A stretch of DNA of 64,000 nucleotides, taken from positions 310,001 to 374,000 of the forward strand of contig NZ_QKXH01000003.1 in NCBI RefSeq assembly GCF_003254745.1. The letters run 5' to 3'. The stretch comes from Flavobacterium aquariorum. Its GTDB lineage: Bacteria > Bacteroidota > Bacteroidia > Flavobacteriales > Flavobacteriaceae. A program made the position numbers and the translations under genes. The notes under the pieces were generated by a model. That model searched no databases. It was not told where the DNA came from and saw only the letters and a list, made by a program, of their open reading frames with translations. Of the stretch, positions 17,746-28,178 are shown piece after piece (positions within the stretch are counted from its first letter, which is position 1; every line of letters starts with the position of its first letter).

Positions 17746-18759
17746 ATGGCTAAAATAAAATTAGAATACCTTTGGTTAGATGGTTACGAACCAACGCAAA
17801 ATTTAAGAAGCAAAACTAAAGTTGAAGAGCACGAAAATTTTCAAGGAACTTTAGCAGAAATTGGAAACTGGTCTTTTGACGGTTCATCAACAAGACAAGC
17901 TGAAGGTGGTTCTTCTGACTGTTTATTAGTACCTGTTGCTATTTATCCAGATCCAACTCGTATCAATGGTTACTTAGTAATGACTGAAGTTATGAATGCA
18001 GATGGAACTCCGCACCCGTCAAATGGTAGAGCAACTATCGAAGATGATGGAGATTTCTGGTTTGGATTTGAACAAGAGTATTTCATCATGGATACTAAAA
18101 CTTTATTGCCATTAGGTTTCCCAATTGGAGGTTACCCTGCACCACAAGGAATGTACTACTGTTCAGTAGGTGGTAAAAACACACACGGAAGAAAATTAGT
18201 TGAAGAGCATGCTGATTTATGTATCGCTGCAGGAATCAACTTTGAAGGTATCAATCAAGAGGTTGCTTGTGGACAATGGGAATTCCAATTATTCGCACAA
18301 GGAGCTAAAAAAGCGGGTGACGAAATCTGGGTTGCTAGATACTTACTAGATCGTTTGACTGAAAAATATGGTTACTATATCGAATATCACCCAAAACCAC
18401 TTGGTGATACAGACTGGAATGGTTCTGGAATGCACGCTAACTTCTCTAACAATGTATTAAGAACTTGTGGTTCTCAAGAAATTTATGAAAAAATATGTGA
18501 GGCTTTCCGTCCTGTAACTGCTGAGCACATTGCTGTTTATGGAGCTTACAATGACCAACGTTTGACTGGTAAACACGAAACTGCGTCTATCCACGATTTC
18601 TCTTACGGAGTATCTGATAGAGGATGTTCAATCCGTATTCCTTTAATGACTGTTCAAAAAGGATGGAAAGGATGGTTGGAAGACAGAAGACCAGCATCTA
18701 ATGGTGACCCGTACAAAATTGCTGCAAGAATTATCAAAACTGTAAATTCAGCATTGTAA
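17746..18759 (+). CDS. glnII: glutamine synthetase type II (eukaryote-like, beta-grasp N-terminus)
   Basis: 337 residues from the ATG starting MAKIKLEYLWLDGYEP. Type II features are WSFDGSSTRQAEGGSSDC, FGFEQEYFIMD, ACGQWEFQ, GDTDWNGSGMHANFS, and NDQRLTGKHETASIHDFSYG, and the length matches GSII (about 340-370) rather than GSI. It assimilates ammonia into glutamine. The longer in-frame TTG start at 17707 falls inside the promoter -7 box and is rejected. The gene is divergent from the type III enzyme and followed by a strong terminator, so it is a single-gene unit. Confidence 0.95.
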   Translation: MAKIKLEYLWLDGYEPTQNLRSKTKVEEHENFQGTLAEIGNWSFDGSSTRQAEGGSSDCLLVPVAIYPDPTRINGYLVMTEVMNADGTPHPSNGRATIEDDGDFWFGFEQEYFIMDTKTLLPLGFPIGGYPAPQGMYYCSVGGKNTHGRKLVEEHADLCIAAGINFEGINQEVACGQWEFQLFAQGAKKAGDEIWVARYLLDRLTEKYGYYIEYHPKPLGDTDWNGSGMHANFSNNVLRTCGSQEIYEKICEAFRPVTAEHIAVYGAYNDQRLTGKHETASIHDFSYGVSDRGCSIRIPLMTVQKGWKGWLEDRRPASNGDPYKIAARIIKTVNSAL

Positions 18760-18779
18760 TCATAAGCATACTAAAAACT

Positions 18780-18813
18780 AAAAAGTGCCTTCAAATTGAA
18801 GGCACTTTTTTTA
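18780..18813 (+). terminator. terminator of glutamine synthetase II
   Basis: AAAAGTGCCTTCAA and TTGAAGGCACTTTTTTT form a long stem 20 bases after the stop codon with a T tract. Confidence 0.88.
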
Positions 18814-18871
18814 TTTAAACAATTACAGTATCTTTAGAAATTCAACAACCATTTATTAAAATTTCAAATTC

Positions 18872-18879
18872 TATATTTG
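18872..18879 (+). promoter_or_regulatory. -7 box (TATATTTG) for terC
   Basis: A perfect TAnnTTTG lies 25 bases before the ATG at 18905, just past the upstream terminator. No clear -33 TTG. Confidence 0.5.
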
Positions 18880-18904
18880 CAGCACATTTAAAACCAATAC
18901 CATT

Positions 18905-19855
18905 ATGATTGTTTGGATACTATTTCTTACACTGATATTTATATTTCTCGCACTTGATCTGGGTGTTTTCAACAAAGACCCACACATTATCAACACTAAA
19001 GAAGCCAGCAAATGGACCGCTATATGGTTTACCTTATCCATGTTATTTTCTGGTGTGGTTTATTGGCTATATTCAACCGATTATGTATTAAATCCTAATC
19101 AATTGAAACCCTCTGTTGCTGCAATGAAATTCGTAACGGGGTACTTAATTGAATTATCATTAAGCATTGACAATATATTTGTAATCGCTTTGATTTTCGC
19201 TTCTTTCAAAATACCAAAAAAACACCAACATCGTGTTTTGTTTTGGGGAATCCTTGGAGCGATAGTTTTTAGGGGATTAATGATCTATTTCGGTGTATTG
19301 TTGATCAACAAGTTCACATGGACAGCCTATATCTTTGGAGCATTCCTTTTATTCACTGCAATAAAAATGCTGTTTACCAAGGATGAAGAAGAGTTTAATC
19401 CTAAAAAATCTGTAATCTATAAAATTCTAGGAAAGATAATTCCAATTTCTACCCATGCCGAAAAAGATCATTTTTTCATAAAAACAGAAAGAGGGAACGC
19501 TGCTACTCCGTTATTTGTCGCATTAATAGTCATAGAAGTAATGGATGTTATTTTTGCGGTAGATAGTGTCCCAGCTATTTTAGCCATCACTTCCGATCCT
19601 TTTTTAGTATTTAGTTCCAACATTTTTGCAATATTAGGCTTGCGTTCCCTGTACTTTTTCCTTGCCAATATGCTGGAGAAATTTAGTCATTTAGAATACA
19701 GCTTGATTGCTATTTTGAGTTTTGTGGGACTAAAAATGTTATTGCATGATTATATCGAAATTCCCGAATGGGCATCCTTAACCTTTATTGCTTTGACTCT
19801 TAGTATCGGAGTAATTGTATCTTTACAAATCAGCAAAAAACAGAACAGTAAATAA
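18905..19855 (+). CDS. TerC-family integral membrane protein
   Basis: 316 residues with about eight or nine membrane segments. The two TerC signature stretches are LSLSIDNIFVIALIFASFKI in the first half and VMDVIFAVDSVPAILAITSD in the second, both with acidic residues inside helices. TerC proteins act at the cytoplasmic membrane; E. coli Alx and Bacillus homologues export Mn2+, and others are linked to tellurite resistance or protein secretion. The substrate here is not determined, but Mn2+ export is the best family-based guess. It stands alone between two terminators. A second family member lies at 32521-33312. Confidence 0.9.
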   Translation: MIVWILFLTLIFIFLALDLGVFNKDPHIINTKEASKWTAIWFTLSMLFSGVVYWLYSTDYVLNPNQLKPSVAAMKFVTGYLIELSLSIDNIFVIALIFASFKIPKKHQHRVLFWGILGAIVFRGLMIYFGVLLINKFTWTAYIFGAFLLFTAIKMLFTKDEEEFNPKKSVIYKILGKIIPISTHAEKDHFFIKTERGNAATPLFVALIVIEVMDVIFAVDSVPAILAITSDPFLVFSSNIFAILGLRSLYFFLANMLEKFSHLEYSLIAILSFVGLKMLLHDYIEIPEWASLTFIALTLSIGVIVSLQISKKQNSK

Positions 19856-19930
19856 TAATAACATACTTCCATAGTTAATCCATACACATCGATACAAAAT
19901 CACTCATTTTGACTCATCTAAGAAATAGGA

Positions 19931-19984
19931 TAATTAAGCATAAAAAAAGGGAATCTTACAATTCCCTTTTTTTATGCTTAATTA
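19931..19984. terminator. bidirectional terminator
   Basis: A near-perfect inverted repeat: TAATTAAGCATAAAAAAAGG, then GAATC-ttaca-ATTC, then CCTTTTTTTATGCTTAATTA. It lies between convergent terC and the collagen-like gene and has T tracts on both strands. Confidence 0.88.
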
Positions 19985-19987
19985 TTT

Positions 19988-20542
19988 TTAATTTATTTTT
20001 TTAACATTACTATCATCAATTTTATACTTCGCTATAACGGCATTGTAATCAGAGTAATCCATTTTATTTACAGATAATTTAGAATTTGGACCACCACTAT
20101 TAATTCCATCATCCCCTGGAATAATAACAATTCTAAATGTCTTGTTTGTTGTAAAACTAGATGGTAATTGAGCAAAAGGAAAACTTGCATCAATAAAAAT
20201 TGAAAATTGGTCGAATGAAAAATTATAATTATACTGAGCAGTACCAGCAGTAAAATAATAAATTTGTGGAAGCAATGCCCAAGTATCAATTCCACCATTA
20301 GTATTTACCAATTCATAAACTAAAAGATTGTCCCCGGAATAAATCTTTGGATTTAAAGGAAATGTTTCTCCATACTCATTTACTGAAGTAAAATTCATAG
20401 TAAGCTCAAATACTTCTGCTATCAATCCATCTTGTCCATCTGCTCCATCTTGTCCAGGCATTCCCGGAGGTCCTTCTGGTCCAGTACATCCCTGAAAACC
20501 AAACATTCCTATAACCGCCAAAAGTGTAATTATTTTTTTCAT
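19988..20542 (-). CDS. collagen-like lipoprotein
   Basis: 184 residues. The lipobox FGFQGC (Cys19) is followed directly by a short collagen-type Gly-x-y run (GPEGPPGMPGQDGADGQDG), then a beta-rich domain (about 45-184) with FTSVNEYGETFPLN and a central aromatic stretch. Collagen-like linkers of this kind are common in Flavobacteriaceae lipoproteins and act as short triple-helical stalks; trimerisation is inferred. The function of the C-terminal domain is not recognised. It stands alone, with no -7 box of good quality upstream. Confidence 0.82.
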   Translation of the reverse strand: MKKIITLLAVIGMFGFQGCTGPEGPPGMPGQDGADGQDGLIAEVFELTMNFTSVNEYGETFPLNPKIYSGDNLLVYELVNTNGGIDTWALLPQIYYFTAGTAQYNYNFSFDQFSIFIDASFPFAQLPSSFTTNKTFRIVIIPGDDGINSGGPNSKLSVNKMDYSDYNAVIAKYKIDDSNVKKIN

Positions 20543-20757
20543 TTTTTTTATGTTTTAAAGTTCTATAAAGGTATTTCAAAAATCAAGCCAAAAAAAATAT
20601 TCTTTGTAATTTCATTCAAAATAATTCAAACATTTTTTGTTTATCAAAACAATAACGAGACAAAAATCAGAATTTATTATTAAAAAAACATTTTTTACCC
20701 AACCCTATATAATATAGTATCAATCTAAAAACAAATACTTTAAACTAAAAATTCATA

Positions 20758-20795
20758 AAAAAAGGGCTTCTCTAATCGAAAAGTCCTTTCTCTAT
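20758..20795 (-). terminator. weak terminator after the esterase gene
   Basis: AAAAAAAGGGCTTC and GAAAAGTCCTTTC form an imperfect stem just beyond the minus-strand stop of the esterase. Confidence 0.4.
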
Positions 20796-20807
20796 TTCCA
20801 ATATTTT

Positions 20808-21674
20808 TTAATTAATTAGAACACCATTATTTTTTAATATTTTACTAAAAAACAAAACTTGATAAGGCAAAGCATTTTCCCAATATTCCCATGTATGTGC
20901 TCCAGGACGTTCTGTATAGTCATGAGAAACCTTAGCATACACTAATCTTCTATGCAATTCTCTATTGGACTCAATAAGAAAATCATCGACACCACAATCT
21001 ATAATTAATGGTAGTTTGTTGGCTTTAATTTTATCAACCATTCCTATTACTGCATTTTGTTCGTATAAATTAGGATTATTGCTTTGATCACCAAAAACAG
21101 GCTGCATTAATTTTATAACTTGGTCATTTGGTTCCCGACCCAACATTGTTCCCATATCCACAGCTCCACTCATGCTTCCTGCTGCACAAAACAATTCAGG
21201 ATGTTTGGCCGAAAGATAAAGAGCACCATGTCCTCCCATAGAGAGTCCTGCGATGACACGTCCTTTTTTATCGTTTACTGTTCGATATGTTTTATCAATC
21301 TTTTGAATTACTTCTTCAGTTATATAAGTTTCAAACTGACTTCCTTTATTTACGGGGCTATTGAGGTAGAAACTGAACGTCTCCCCTTCTGGCATCACCA
21401 CTATGATATTATATTGGTCTGCTAAATTCTTAACCGTATTTTTATTGGGTGTACTTGATAACCAATCCGAAAAATGGCCGTAAGCGCCATGTAAAAGATA
21501 CAACACTGGATAAGAAGCTTTTCCTTTTGAGTACGAATTAGGCAGTACTACAGCTGCTTTGTAGGTTTTACTCATAGCAACACTAGAAACTTGTAACGTA
21601 TCAACAGTTGACGCAAAAGACAAAATGGTATTGCCAAATAAAAATGCAATACATAGTATTAGTAATTTTTTCAT
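20808..21674 (-). CDS. secreted esterase of the esterase D / tributyrin-esterase type
   Basis: 288 residues from the ATG at 21674, giving a clean signal peptide (MKKLLILCIAFLFGNTILSF). A longer frame exists upstream but would put Cys/Arg-rich sequence before it. It is an alpha/beta-hydrolase: LLHGAYGHFSDW oxyanion region, nucleophile elbow GLSMGG (Ser145), acid near CGVDDFL, and late His in GAHTWEYW. The family cleaves carboxylic esters (feruloyl, acetyl or S-formylglutathione). With a signal peptide, a sugar-ester substrate outside the cytoplasm is likely, but unproven. A divergent AraC regulator is not adjacent; that gene is upstream on the same strand. Confidence 0.87.
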   Translation of the reverse strand: MKKLLILCIAFLFGNTILSFASTVDTLQVSSVAMSKTYKAAVVLPNSYSKGKASYPVLYLLHGAYGHFSDWLSSTPNKNTVKNLADQYNIIVVMPEGETFSFYLNSPVNKGSQFETYITEEVIQKIDKTYRTVNDKKGRVIAGLSMGGHGALYLSAKHPELFCAAGSMSGAVDMGTMLGREPNDQVIKLMQPVFGDQSNNPNLYEQNAVIGMVDKIKANKLPLIIDCGVDDFLIESNRELHRRLVYAKVSHDYTERPGAHTWEYWENALPYQVLFFSKILKNNGVLIN

Positions 21675-21841
21675 ATTATTTTTTTTTGATGAAATGTAAA
21701 TATACAATTTCCAAAAACAAAAACAGAACACTCTCCTTTTGATTAAAGAACACAAAAACACAAAATACTTATTTACAAATATTTAATTCAATATTGATTT
21801 GTTTTTGTAATATAAAAACAATAAACCATGAGCTTTAAAAA

Positions 21842-22723
21842 TTACTCGATAAAAGACTTCAATTCATGTCTGTATTGTGAAGCGCTTTTTCCGGTAAACG
21901 CTTTAAATGACTTATTAAAATGACTAAAATTATTAAATCCGCTTTCATAGCAAATTTCGGTAATGCTTTTAGTATTCTCAGACAACAGTTTTGAAGCGTG
22001 AACCAAACGATAGTCATTTACGAAAGTGGTAAACGTTTTATTGGTAATTTTTTTAAAATACCTACAAAAGGAAGGCGTGGTCATACTAACCATATTCGAA
22101 ACAGTATCAAGTTGAATAGGTTCCTGAAAATGGTCTTTTACATAATTAAAAACAACGTTAATTCGATCATTGTCCTGAACTTGCAATTCCAACGAAAAAC
22201 CATCTGCATTCAAAATGGTATAATCATCACTTACGCCTAGATCATTCAGAATCCTAATCATTCTTAATAGTCGATCAAAATTAGACCGTTTTTCCATCTC
22301 TTCTATTATAGGTGCAATTCTGTTTATGGTTTCTTTACCAAATGCAATTCCTCCTTTTGCTTTCTTAAAAAGCTGCTGAATGTTTTTCAGTTCAGGTGCA
22401 TTCAAAAAATCACTTCCTAAAAAATCAGCAGGCATTTGGATAACTATTTCATTTTTATTGCCCGTTTGTTCGTTTGTAAATCCGCAATGGGGCAGATTAC
22501 TGCCTATAAGTACCAAATCGCCATCCGAATAATACGAAATATGGCTTCCTATCTGTCTTTTTCCAGAACCTCCGTTGACGAAAACCAATTCGATTTCGGG
22601 ATGGTAATGCCACAAATCTGATTTGCAATTTGCATTCTCAACATATCTGGAAAAAGTAAAAGAACTCCCAAAAGAAGGAGTGATAATTTCAAGTGTTGGA
22701 CTCATTTTTTTCATTAGACCCAT
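21842..22723 (-). CDS. AraC-family transcriptional regulator with cupin-like sensor
   Basis: 293 residues: an N-terminal cupin-type domain (WHYHPEIELVFVNGGSGKRQ, GDLVLIGSNLPHCGF) and a C-terminal AraC double helix-turn-helix (about 190-290; SNMVSMTTPSFCRYFKKITN, FTTFVNDYRLVHASKLL, ITEICYESGFNNFSHFNKSF). ATG codons at 22723, 22714 and 22705 are all possible starts. Such regulators typically respond to sugars. It lies 167 bases upstream of the esterase in the same direction and may control it, though that is a guess from position. Confidence 0.88.
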   Translation of the reverse strand: MGLMKKMSPTLEIITPSFGSSFTFSRYVENANCKSDLWHYHPEIELVFVNGGSGKRQIGSHISYYSDGDLVLIGSNLPHCGFTNEQTGNKNEIVIQMPADFLGSDFLNAPELKNIQQLFKKAKGGIAFGKETINRIAPIIEEMEKRSNFDRLLRMIRILNDLGVSDDYTILNADGFSLELQVQDNDRINVVFNYVKDHFQEPIQLDTVSNMVSMTTPSFCRYFKKITNKTFTTFVNDYRLVHASKLLSENTKSITEICYESGFNNFSHFNKSFKAFTGKSASQYRHELKSFIE

Positions 22724-22852
22724 TTTTAAAACTATTCAAATTTACCACAAAACAATTCTATATTATCAAAAATTAACATACATCGTTTTCGTTAAGTTAA
22801 AATAACATACAAATAAGAAAATGTAGTTGTTCAATCAAATAGATTATCGTTC

Positions 22853-22860
22853 TACTTTAG
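22853..22860 (+). promoter_or_regulatory. possible promoter (TTG-N23-TACTTTAG)
   Basis: TACTTTAG has one mismatch to TAnnTTTG; TTG at 22827-22829 gives a 23-base spacer. It lies 38 bases before the ATG at 22899. Confidence 0.35.
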
Positions 22861-22898
22861 CAATAGAAATTTGATTACTAATTTAAAACAACAGTATT

Positions 22899-23303
22899 AT
22901 GAAAACGATTTTAAAATTAAGTCTAGTAGTTTTAGTAGCGATGACTACAATGAGTAGTTATGCGATCGATGGTGATTTTTTACTAAATGTAAAAAAAGGA
23001 ACTGGGAAAGAAATTAGTTTTTCTGTAAATGAAATTCCAAAAGCGAATGTGACTATCTACGATAAATACCATACCATAATCTATTCCGAGGTTGCAACCG
23101 GGAAAGATGGTATTTTGAGAACATATAGCCTTGAAGAATTTCCTGATGGTGTTTACTTTTTGGAAGTAGAAACCAATTTGAAAAAAGTAACCCATGAGAT
23201 TGTTATTTCAAAAGAAATTTCAACCTTATCCAGAAAAGCAATAGCTGAAGTGTACAAAGGGGAATTGAAAATGAAAAATCAAAATGTAGCTACAACTAAT
23301 TAA
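22899..23303 (+). CDS. secreted hypothetical protein
   Basis: 134 residues with a signal peptide (LVAMTTMSSYA) and a mature domain of alternating strands (EISFSVNEIPKANVTIYDKY, then GVYFLEVETNLKKVTHEIVI). The layout resembles the single immunoglobulin-like or T9SS-domain-like fold found in many small Flavobacteriaceae secreted proteins, but a true T9SS sorting signal is not present. No function is recognised. It is a single-gene unit between a weak promoter and a clear terminator. Confidence 0.75.
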   Translation: MKTILKLSLVVLVAMTTMSSYAIDGDFLLNVKKGTGKEISFSVNEIPKANVTIYDKYHTIIYSEVATGKDGILRTYSLEEFPDGVYFLEVETNLKKVTHEIVISKEISTLSRKAIAEVYKGELKMKNQNVATTN

Positions 23304-23343
23304 TTGAGTTAGTTTATTTAAGAACAAAAACTTGGAATTTTCT

Positions 23344-23376
23344 AAAAACAGCTCTTCTTTGGGAGCTGTTTTTTTA
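23344..23376 (+). terminator. terminator of the secreted hypothetical protein gene
   Basis: AACAGCTC - ttcttt - GGAGCTGTTTTTTT, a GC-rich stem with T tract, about 45 bases after the stop. Confidence 0.8.
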
Positions 23377-23402
23377 TATTATTTTGTCTGACCTAAAAAC
23401 AA

Positions 23403-24611
23403 TTATTTACTATCATACAGTTGAATCACCTTTTCCAATTCTTTGCAATAAAGCAATTTATCATTTTGAAAGTTTCTTTTACTTTCTTGGGCTGCTTCAT
23501 AAACCAGTGCTTTAGTCATAAATTTTATCCTATCGACCATATTTTTAATTGCAATATCTTTACTCTTTGTTTTTCTATCATCTAGCTTTTTTAATTCAAT
23601 CTTCCAAAATTTAAAATCATTTTCACTTTTGGCTACTTTCAATTCTTTATCAAATTGATTCAAAATTGAATTGGTAATTTCATTTTCTAAAACTGATACT
23701 TCATCTCTTTTTGAAATTTGATTCTCATACTCCTTGGATTTTTTTATTGAATCAATAGTTGTTTTTATTTTTTCATCCCCTCTATTGTCATAAATAGCAT
23801 TGCATCTTTCATATTCCACAATAGCCAAAATCATTTCATTTTTTCCTTTTAAACTATCGGCTATTTTTAGATTTTCATCATAGATTTTTTTAATGGTAGT
23901 TTCCTTGGGTTTTCTAATGCTATTTTTAGAAGCTTGTATTTCTAACCAATCAAAAGCCCGAAGCATTTCTTTTTGCGATGGCCAAGTATGTATTTGATGG
24001 CTAACAAACAAAGTGTTTTTTACCATCATTTTGTTCAACCATTCTTCATTTTTAATCATTTCCTGATAATTCATATCCTTGTCACCTACCATACCCACAT
24101 ATGAAAAACTAGCATCATGCAAAGCAAACTTATCCATTTCATTAAACGAAGCCCCACAAGCAATTACTCCCTGAAAAGCACCCGAAGAAACAGCCATGCT
24201 GCCCGCCAATCTTGCTCCTCCTGAAAAGCCTGAAATATAAAGCTCTGAAGGATTTAAATTAAATTCCGTTGATACACTTTCAAAGAGATGATTTGCGATC
24301 TCCAAATTAACATCAGTTGGTCCATTTTTTGAATTATTGGAACACACCAAAATATATTTATAGGTTTCCGCAGCCAAAACAAAAGGTTCAATTCCTACTT
24401 TCCCTCTTCCACCGGGATCAAAAATAAAAACAATCGCAGAAGGTACCTCTCTCCTATATTGCTTTGGCAAATAAACGGCATAAGATTCATTATCAGTATT
24501 TGCTATTTTAACCGAATCGACAATTACTCCTTTTGGCAACAATTGTTTTTCTTGCGAATAACTACAAATACTAATGAGAAGTATAAAAAGACATAAAAAA
24601 GTGTTTTTCAT
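23403..24611 (-). CDS. secreted alpha/beta-hydrolase with helical C-terminal tail
   Basis: 402 residues. A signal peptide (ISICSYSQ) leads into an alpha/beta-hydrolase domain of about 210 residues: IVFIFDPGGRGKVG strand and oxyanion loop, and nucleophile elbow SGFSGGARLAG (Ser130), as in the PHB-depolymerase/LpqC-like esterase group. The remaining ~190 residues are highly charged and helical (KSKEYENQISKRDEVSVLEN), with TPR-like spacing but no firm match. It probably acts on an ester or amide in the periplasm. The gene lies 114 bases downstream of the mutase on the same strand, but its role there is unclear. Confidence 0.78.
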   Translation of the reverse strand: MKNTFLCLFILLISICSYSQEKQLLPKGVIVDSVKIANTDNESYAVYLPKQYRREVPSAIVFIFDPGGRGKVGIEPFVLAAETYKYILVCSNNSKNGPTDVNLEIANHLFESVSTEFNLNPSELYISGFSGGARLAGSMAVSSGAFQGVIACGASFNEMDKFALHDASFSYVGMVGDKDMNYQEMIKNEEWLNKMMVKNTLFVSHQIHTWPSQKEMLRAFDWLEIQASKNSIRKPKETTIKKIYDENLKIADSLKGKNEMILAIVEYERCNAIYDNRGDEKIKTTIDSIKKSKEYENQISKRDEVSVLENEITNSILNQFDKELKVAKSENDFKFWKIELKKLDDRKTKSKDIAIKNMVDRIKFMTKALVYEAAQESKRNFQNDKLLYCKELEKVIQLYDSK

Positions 24612-24725
24612 AACACGAATTTATAAAAATAAAACCAAAAAAAAGACTCTTCATTTTTGAAGAATCTTTTTGATTTTTAATAGTAATTATCCGCTTCCGC
24701 GAAAGACAAAAAGTATGTGCTTATT

Positions 24726-27700
24726 TTACATATTTCTTCTATACTGACCACCAACTTCAAACAAAGCTTCGGTGATTTGTCCCAAAGAACAAACTTTCGT
24801 AGCTTCCATCAAATGTCCAAATAGGTTTTCACCTTTGATAGCAGCTTCTTGAAGGGTATTCAAATGCTCTTTTACCAAAACAGCATGACACTGATGCAAA
24901 TTATCCAACATGGTAATTTGATATTGTTTTTCTTCTTCGGTGGCACGAATCACTTCGGCTGGAATTACAGTTGGAGAACCTTTGGAACTCAAGAATGTAT
25001 TTACACCCACAATTGGAAATTCTCCTGTGTGTTTCAAGGTTTCATAATACAAACTTTCCTCTTGAATTTTAGAACGTTGGTACATAGTTTCCATAGCACC
25101 TAGCACACCTCCACGTTCTGTAATTCTGTCAAATTCTTGCAAAACGGCAGCTTCCACTAAATCCGTTAATTCTTCGATAATGAAAGAACCTTGAATTGGA
25201 TTCTCATTTTTGGCAAGTCCTAATTCTTTGTTGATAATCAACTGAATTGCCATTGCTCTACGAACAGATTCTTCCGTAGGAGTTGTAATCGCTTCATCAT
25301 AGGCATTGGTATGCAATGAATTACAATTATCATAAATCGCATACAAAGCTTGCAAAGTAGTACGAATATCATTGAAATCAATTTCTTGTGCATGTAATGA
25401 ACGCCCCGAAGTTTGAATATGGTATTTCAACATTTGAGCTCTTTCATTGGCGCCGTATTTATTTTTCATGGCTTTCGCCCAAATTTTACGAGCCACACGA
25501 CCAATAACCGCATATTCCGGATCGACACCATTCGAGAAGAAGAACGATAAATTTGGTCCAAAATCATTGATGTCCATACCACGGCTCAAATAATATTCCA
25601 CATAAGTGAAACCATTTGAAAGCGTAAAAGCCAATTGGGTGATTGGATTGGCACCAGCCTCGGCGATATGATAACCCGAAATAGAAACCGAATAAAAATT
25701 CCTTACATTTTTGTCAATAAAATATTCCTGAACATCCCCCATCAATCGCAAGGCAAACTCAGTCGAGAAAATACAGGTGTTTTGGGCTTGATCTTCTTTT
25801 AAGATATCAGCTTGGACTGTACCACGAACTTGTGAAAGTGTTTTTTCTTTAATTTCATTATACACTTCCAAAGGCAATACCTGATCACCGGTTACTCCCA
25901 ATAGGAATAATCCCAAACCATTATTTCCTTCGGGTAAATCACCTTGATAGTGAGGACGTTCTACACCCTTTTGTTTGTAGATTTCGTTGATTTTTTCTTG
26001 TACCGATTCGGTAAGCTCGTGCTTTTTGATATAAATTTCGCATTGCTGATCGATAGCGGCATTCATGAAAAATCCTAGCAACATAGGTGCCGGACCATTA
26101 ATCGTCATACTCACTGAAGTCATGGCGTGTACCAAATCAAAACCAGAGTATAATTTTTTTGCATCATCCAAACAGCAAATAGAAACTCCAGCATTTCCAA
26201 TTTTTCCGTAGATATCAGGTCTTAAGTGTGGATCGTTACCATATAAAGTTACACTGTCAAAAGCTGTAGAAAGCCTTTTGGCTGGCAATCCCGCACTCAC
26301 ATAATGAAAACGTTTGTTGGTTCTTTCTGGCCCACCTTCACCGGCAAACATTCTTGATGGGTCTTCACCTTCACGTTTAAAAGGATACAAACCAGAAGTA
26401 AAAGGAAATTCTCCAGGAACATTCTCCTGCAAACACCAACGCAAAATATCGCCCCAAGCTTGATACTTTGGCATCGCTACTTTAGGAATTTGAGTGTGCG
26501 AAAGCGATTCCGTATGCGTAGCCATTTTTATTTCTTTGTGACGTACTTTAAACGTATATACCGGATCTTTATACTTATTTACTTTTTCATCCCAATTAAG
26601 AATCAATTTCCAATTGTGAGGATCTAAATCCATTTTTACCTTATCAAATTGATTTAGCAAAAGATTTAAAAATATTTTATTTTCAGCTCCACCCGGTTTT
26701 TCGGATTCTAAAGCGCTTGGCAATACCGAATCTTCATCGATTCCCGCTTTATTGATCATGGGAACCCTTCCGGAAACACTTTCTATTGTTTTGAATACCC
26801 CGTATAATTTTTGCGCCACTTGCTCTTGGCTTAAAGCTGTTGCATCGTATTTCCTGTTGCTTTCGGCAATCTCAGATAAATATCGCGTTCTGTGTGGCGG
26901 AATCACAAAAATCTTCTCACTCATTTCACGGGTGATTTGGAAAGTCGATTTCAAATCGGAATCGGTTTTCTCAACGATCTTATCCATTATGGATTTATAT
27001 AACGTATTCATCCCCGGGTCATTGAACTGAGAAGCAATAGTCCCATAAACAGGCATTTCGTCTGGATTTACATCCCACAGATTATGGTTGCGTTGGTATT
27101 GTTTTTTTACATCACGAATAGCATCCAAAGCACCGCGTTTGTCGAATTTATTTAAGGCTACCAAATCGGCAAAATCAAGCATGTCGATTTTTTCCAATTG
27201 GGTTGCTGCGCCAAATTCGGGTGTCATTACGTATAATGAAACATCCGAATGATCCATAATCTCCGTATCGGACTGACCAATTCCTGAAGTTTCAAGGATT
27301 ATAATATCGTATTTTGCCGCTTTTAAAACCTCAATGGCCTCTGCTACATATTTTGATAATGCCAAATTCGATTGGCGGGTTGCCAATGAACGCATATAAA
27401 CTCTAGAGTTGTTAATGGCATTCATACGAATTCTGTCTCCTAATAACGCTCCACCCGTTTTACGTTTGGATGGATCGACAGAAATCAATCCGATTGTTTT
27501 TTCTGAAAAATCGATTAAAAAACGGCGCACCAATTCGTCCACCAATGATGATTTTCCTGCTCCACCTGTTCCTGTGATTCCAAGAACAGGAATCTTTGAG
27601 GATTCATTCTTAGTATGGATTTTATCAAAAAATGGTTTGGCTATTTCAGGGAAATTCTCAGCTGCCGAAATTAAACGAGCAATTGCCGTTGGTGTTTTAT

Positions 27701-28178
27701 TTTCAATTAAATCCAGTTCATTAGTCAATTTATCTCCGATAGGAAAATCAGAACGTTGAACCAAATCATTAATCATTCCTTGCAATCCCATTGCACGTCC
27801 ATCGTCTGGGGAATAAATTCTAGTAATTCCGTATGCCTGTAACTCGGCTATTTCCGAAGGCAGGATTACACCTCCACCTCCACCGAAAATCTTGATATGA
27901 CCGGCTCCTTTTTCCTGAAGCAAATCATACATATATTTAAAGTATTCGTTGTGTCCACCTTGATAGGAAGTCATGGCAATAGCATTAGCATCTTCTTGAA
28001 TCGCAGTATTCACCACTTCCTCTACACTTCTATCATGTCCCAAATGAATTACCTCAACTCCTGTGGACTGAATAATTCTTCTCATTATATTAATTGCGGC
28101 ATCGTGACCATCAAAAAGTGATGCAGCAGTTACAATTCGGACTTTATTTACGGGTACATACGGTTTAAGTAATTCCAT
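24726..28178 (-). CDS. icmF: fused isobutyryl-CoA mutase IcmF (B12 enzyme with built-in GTPase chaperone)
   Basis: 1150 residues in one chain. The N-terminal cobalamin-binding domain (about 10-145) has [15 protein letters not shown] MeaB/ArgK-type GTPase domain follows, with P-loop [17 protein letters not shown] (Lys209) and [20 protein letters not shown]. The mutase barrel (about 565-1150) comes last. This domain order is that of IcmF, not of two-subunit methylmalonyl-CoA mutase, and the active-site segment [20 protein letters not shown] is the IcmF version. It interconverts isobutyryl-CoA and butyryl-CoA (and often isovaleryl/pivalyl-CoA), as in branched-chain amino acid or fatty-acid metabolism. 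Generic annotation may miscall it methylmalonyl-CoA mutase. Confidence 0.93.
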   Translation of the reverse strand: MELLKPYVPVNKVRIVTAASLFDGHDAAINIMRRIIQSTGVEVIHLGHDRSVEEVVNTAIQEDANAIAMTSYQGGHNEYFKYMYDLLQEKGAGHIKIFGGGGGVILPSEIAELQAYGITRIYSPDDGRAMGLQGMINDLVQRSDFPIGDKLTNELDLIENKTPTAIARLISAAENFPEIAKPFFDKIHTKNESSKIPVLGITGTGGAGKSSLVDELVRRFLIDFSEKTIGLISVDPSKRKTGGALLGDRIRMNAINNSRVYMRSLATRQSNLALSKYVAEAIEVLKAAKYDIIILETSGIGQSDTEIMDHSDVSLYVMTPEFGAATQLEKIDMLDFADLVALNKFDKRGALDAIRDVKKQYQRNHNLWDVNPDEMPVYGTIASQFNDPGMNTLYKSIMDKIVEKTDSDLKSTFQITREMSEKIFVIPPHRTRYLSEIAESNRKYDATALSQEQVAQKLYGVFKTIESVSGRVPMINKAGIDEDSVLPSALESEKPGGAENKIFLNLLLNQFDKVKMDLDPHNWKLILNWDEKVNKYKDPVYTFKVRHKEIKMATHTESLSHTQIPKVAMPKYQAWGDILRWCLQENVPGEFPFTSGLYPFKREGEDPSRMFAGEGGPERTNKRFHYVSAGLPAKRLSTAFDSVTLYGNDPHLRPDIYGKIGNAGVSICCLDDAKKLYSGFDLVHAMTSVSMTINGPAPMLLGFFMNAAIDQQCEIYIKKHELTESVQEKINEIYKQKGVERPHYQGDLPEGNNGLGLFLLGVTGDQVLPLEVYNEIKEKTLSQVRGTVQADILKEDQAQNTCIFSTEFALRLMGDVQEYFIDKNVRNFYSVSISGYHIAEAGANPITQLAFTLSNGFTYVEYYLSRGMDINDFGPNLSFFFSNGVDPEYAVIGRVARKIWAKAMKNKYGANERAQMLKYHIQTSGRSLHAQEIDFNDIRTTLQALYAIYDNCNSLHTNAYDEAITTPTEESVRRAMAIQLIINKELGLAKNENPIQGSFIIEELTDLVEAAVLQEFDRITERGGVLGAMETMYQRSKIQEESLYYETLKHTGEFPIVGVNTFLSSKGSPTVIPAEVIRATEEEKQYQITMLDNLHQCHAVLVKEHLNTLQEAAIKGENLFGHLMEATKVCSLGQITEALFEVGGQYRRNM

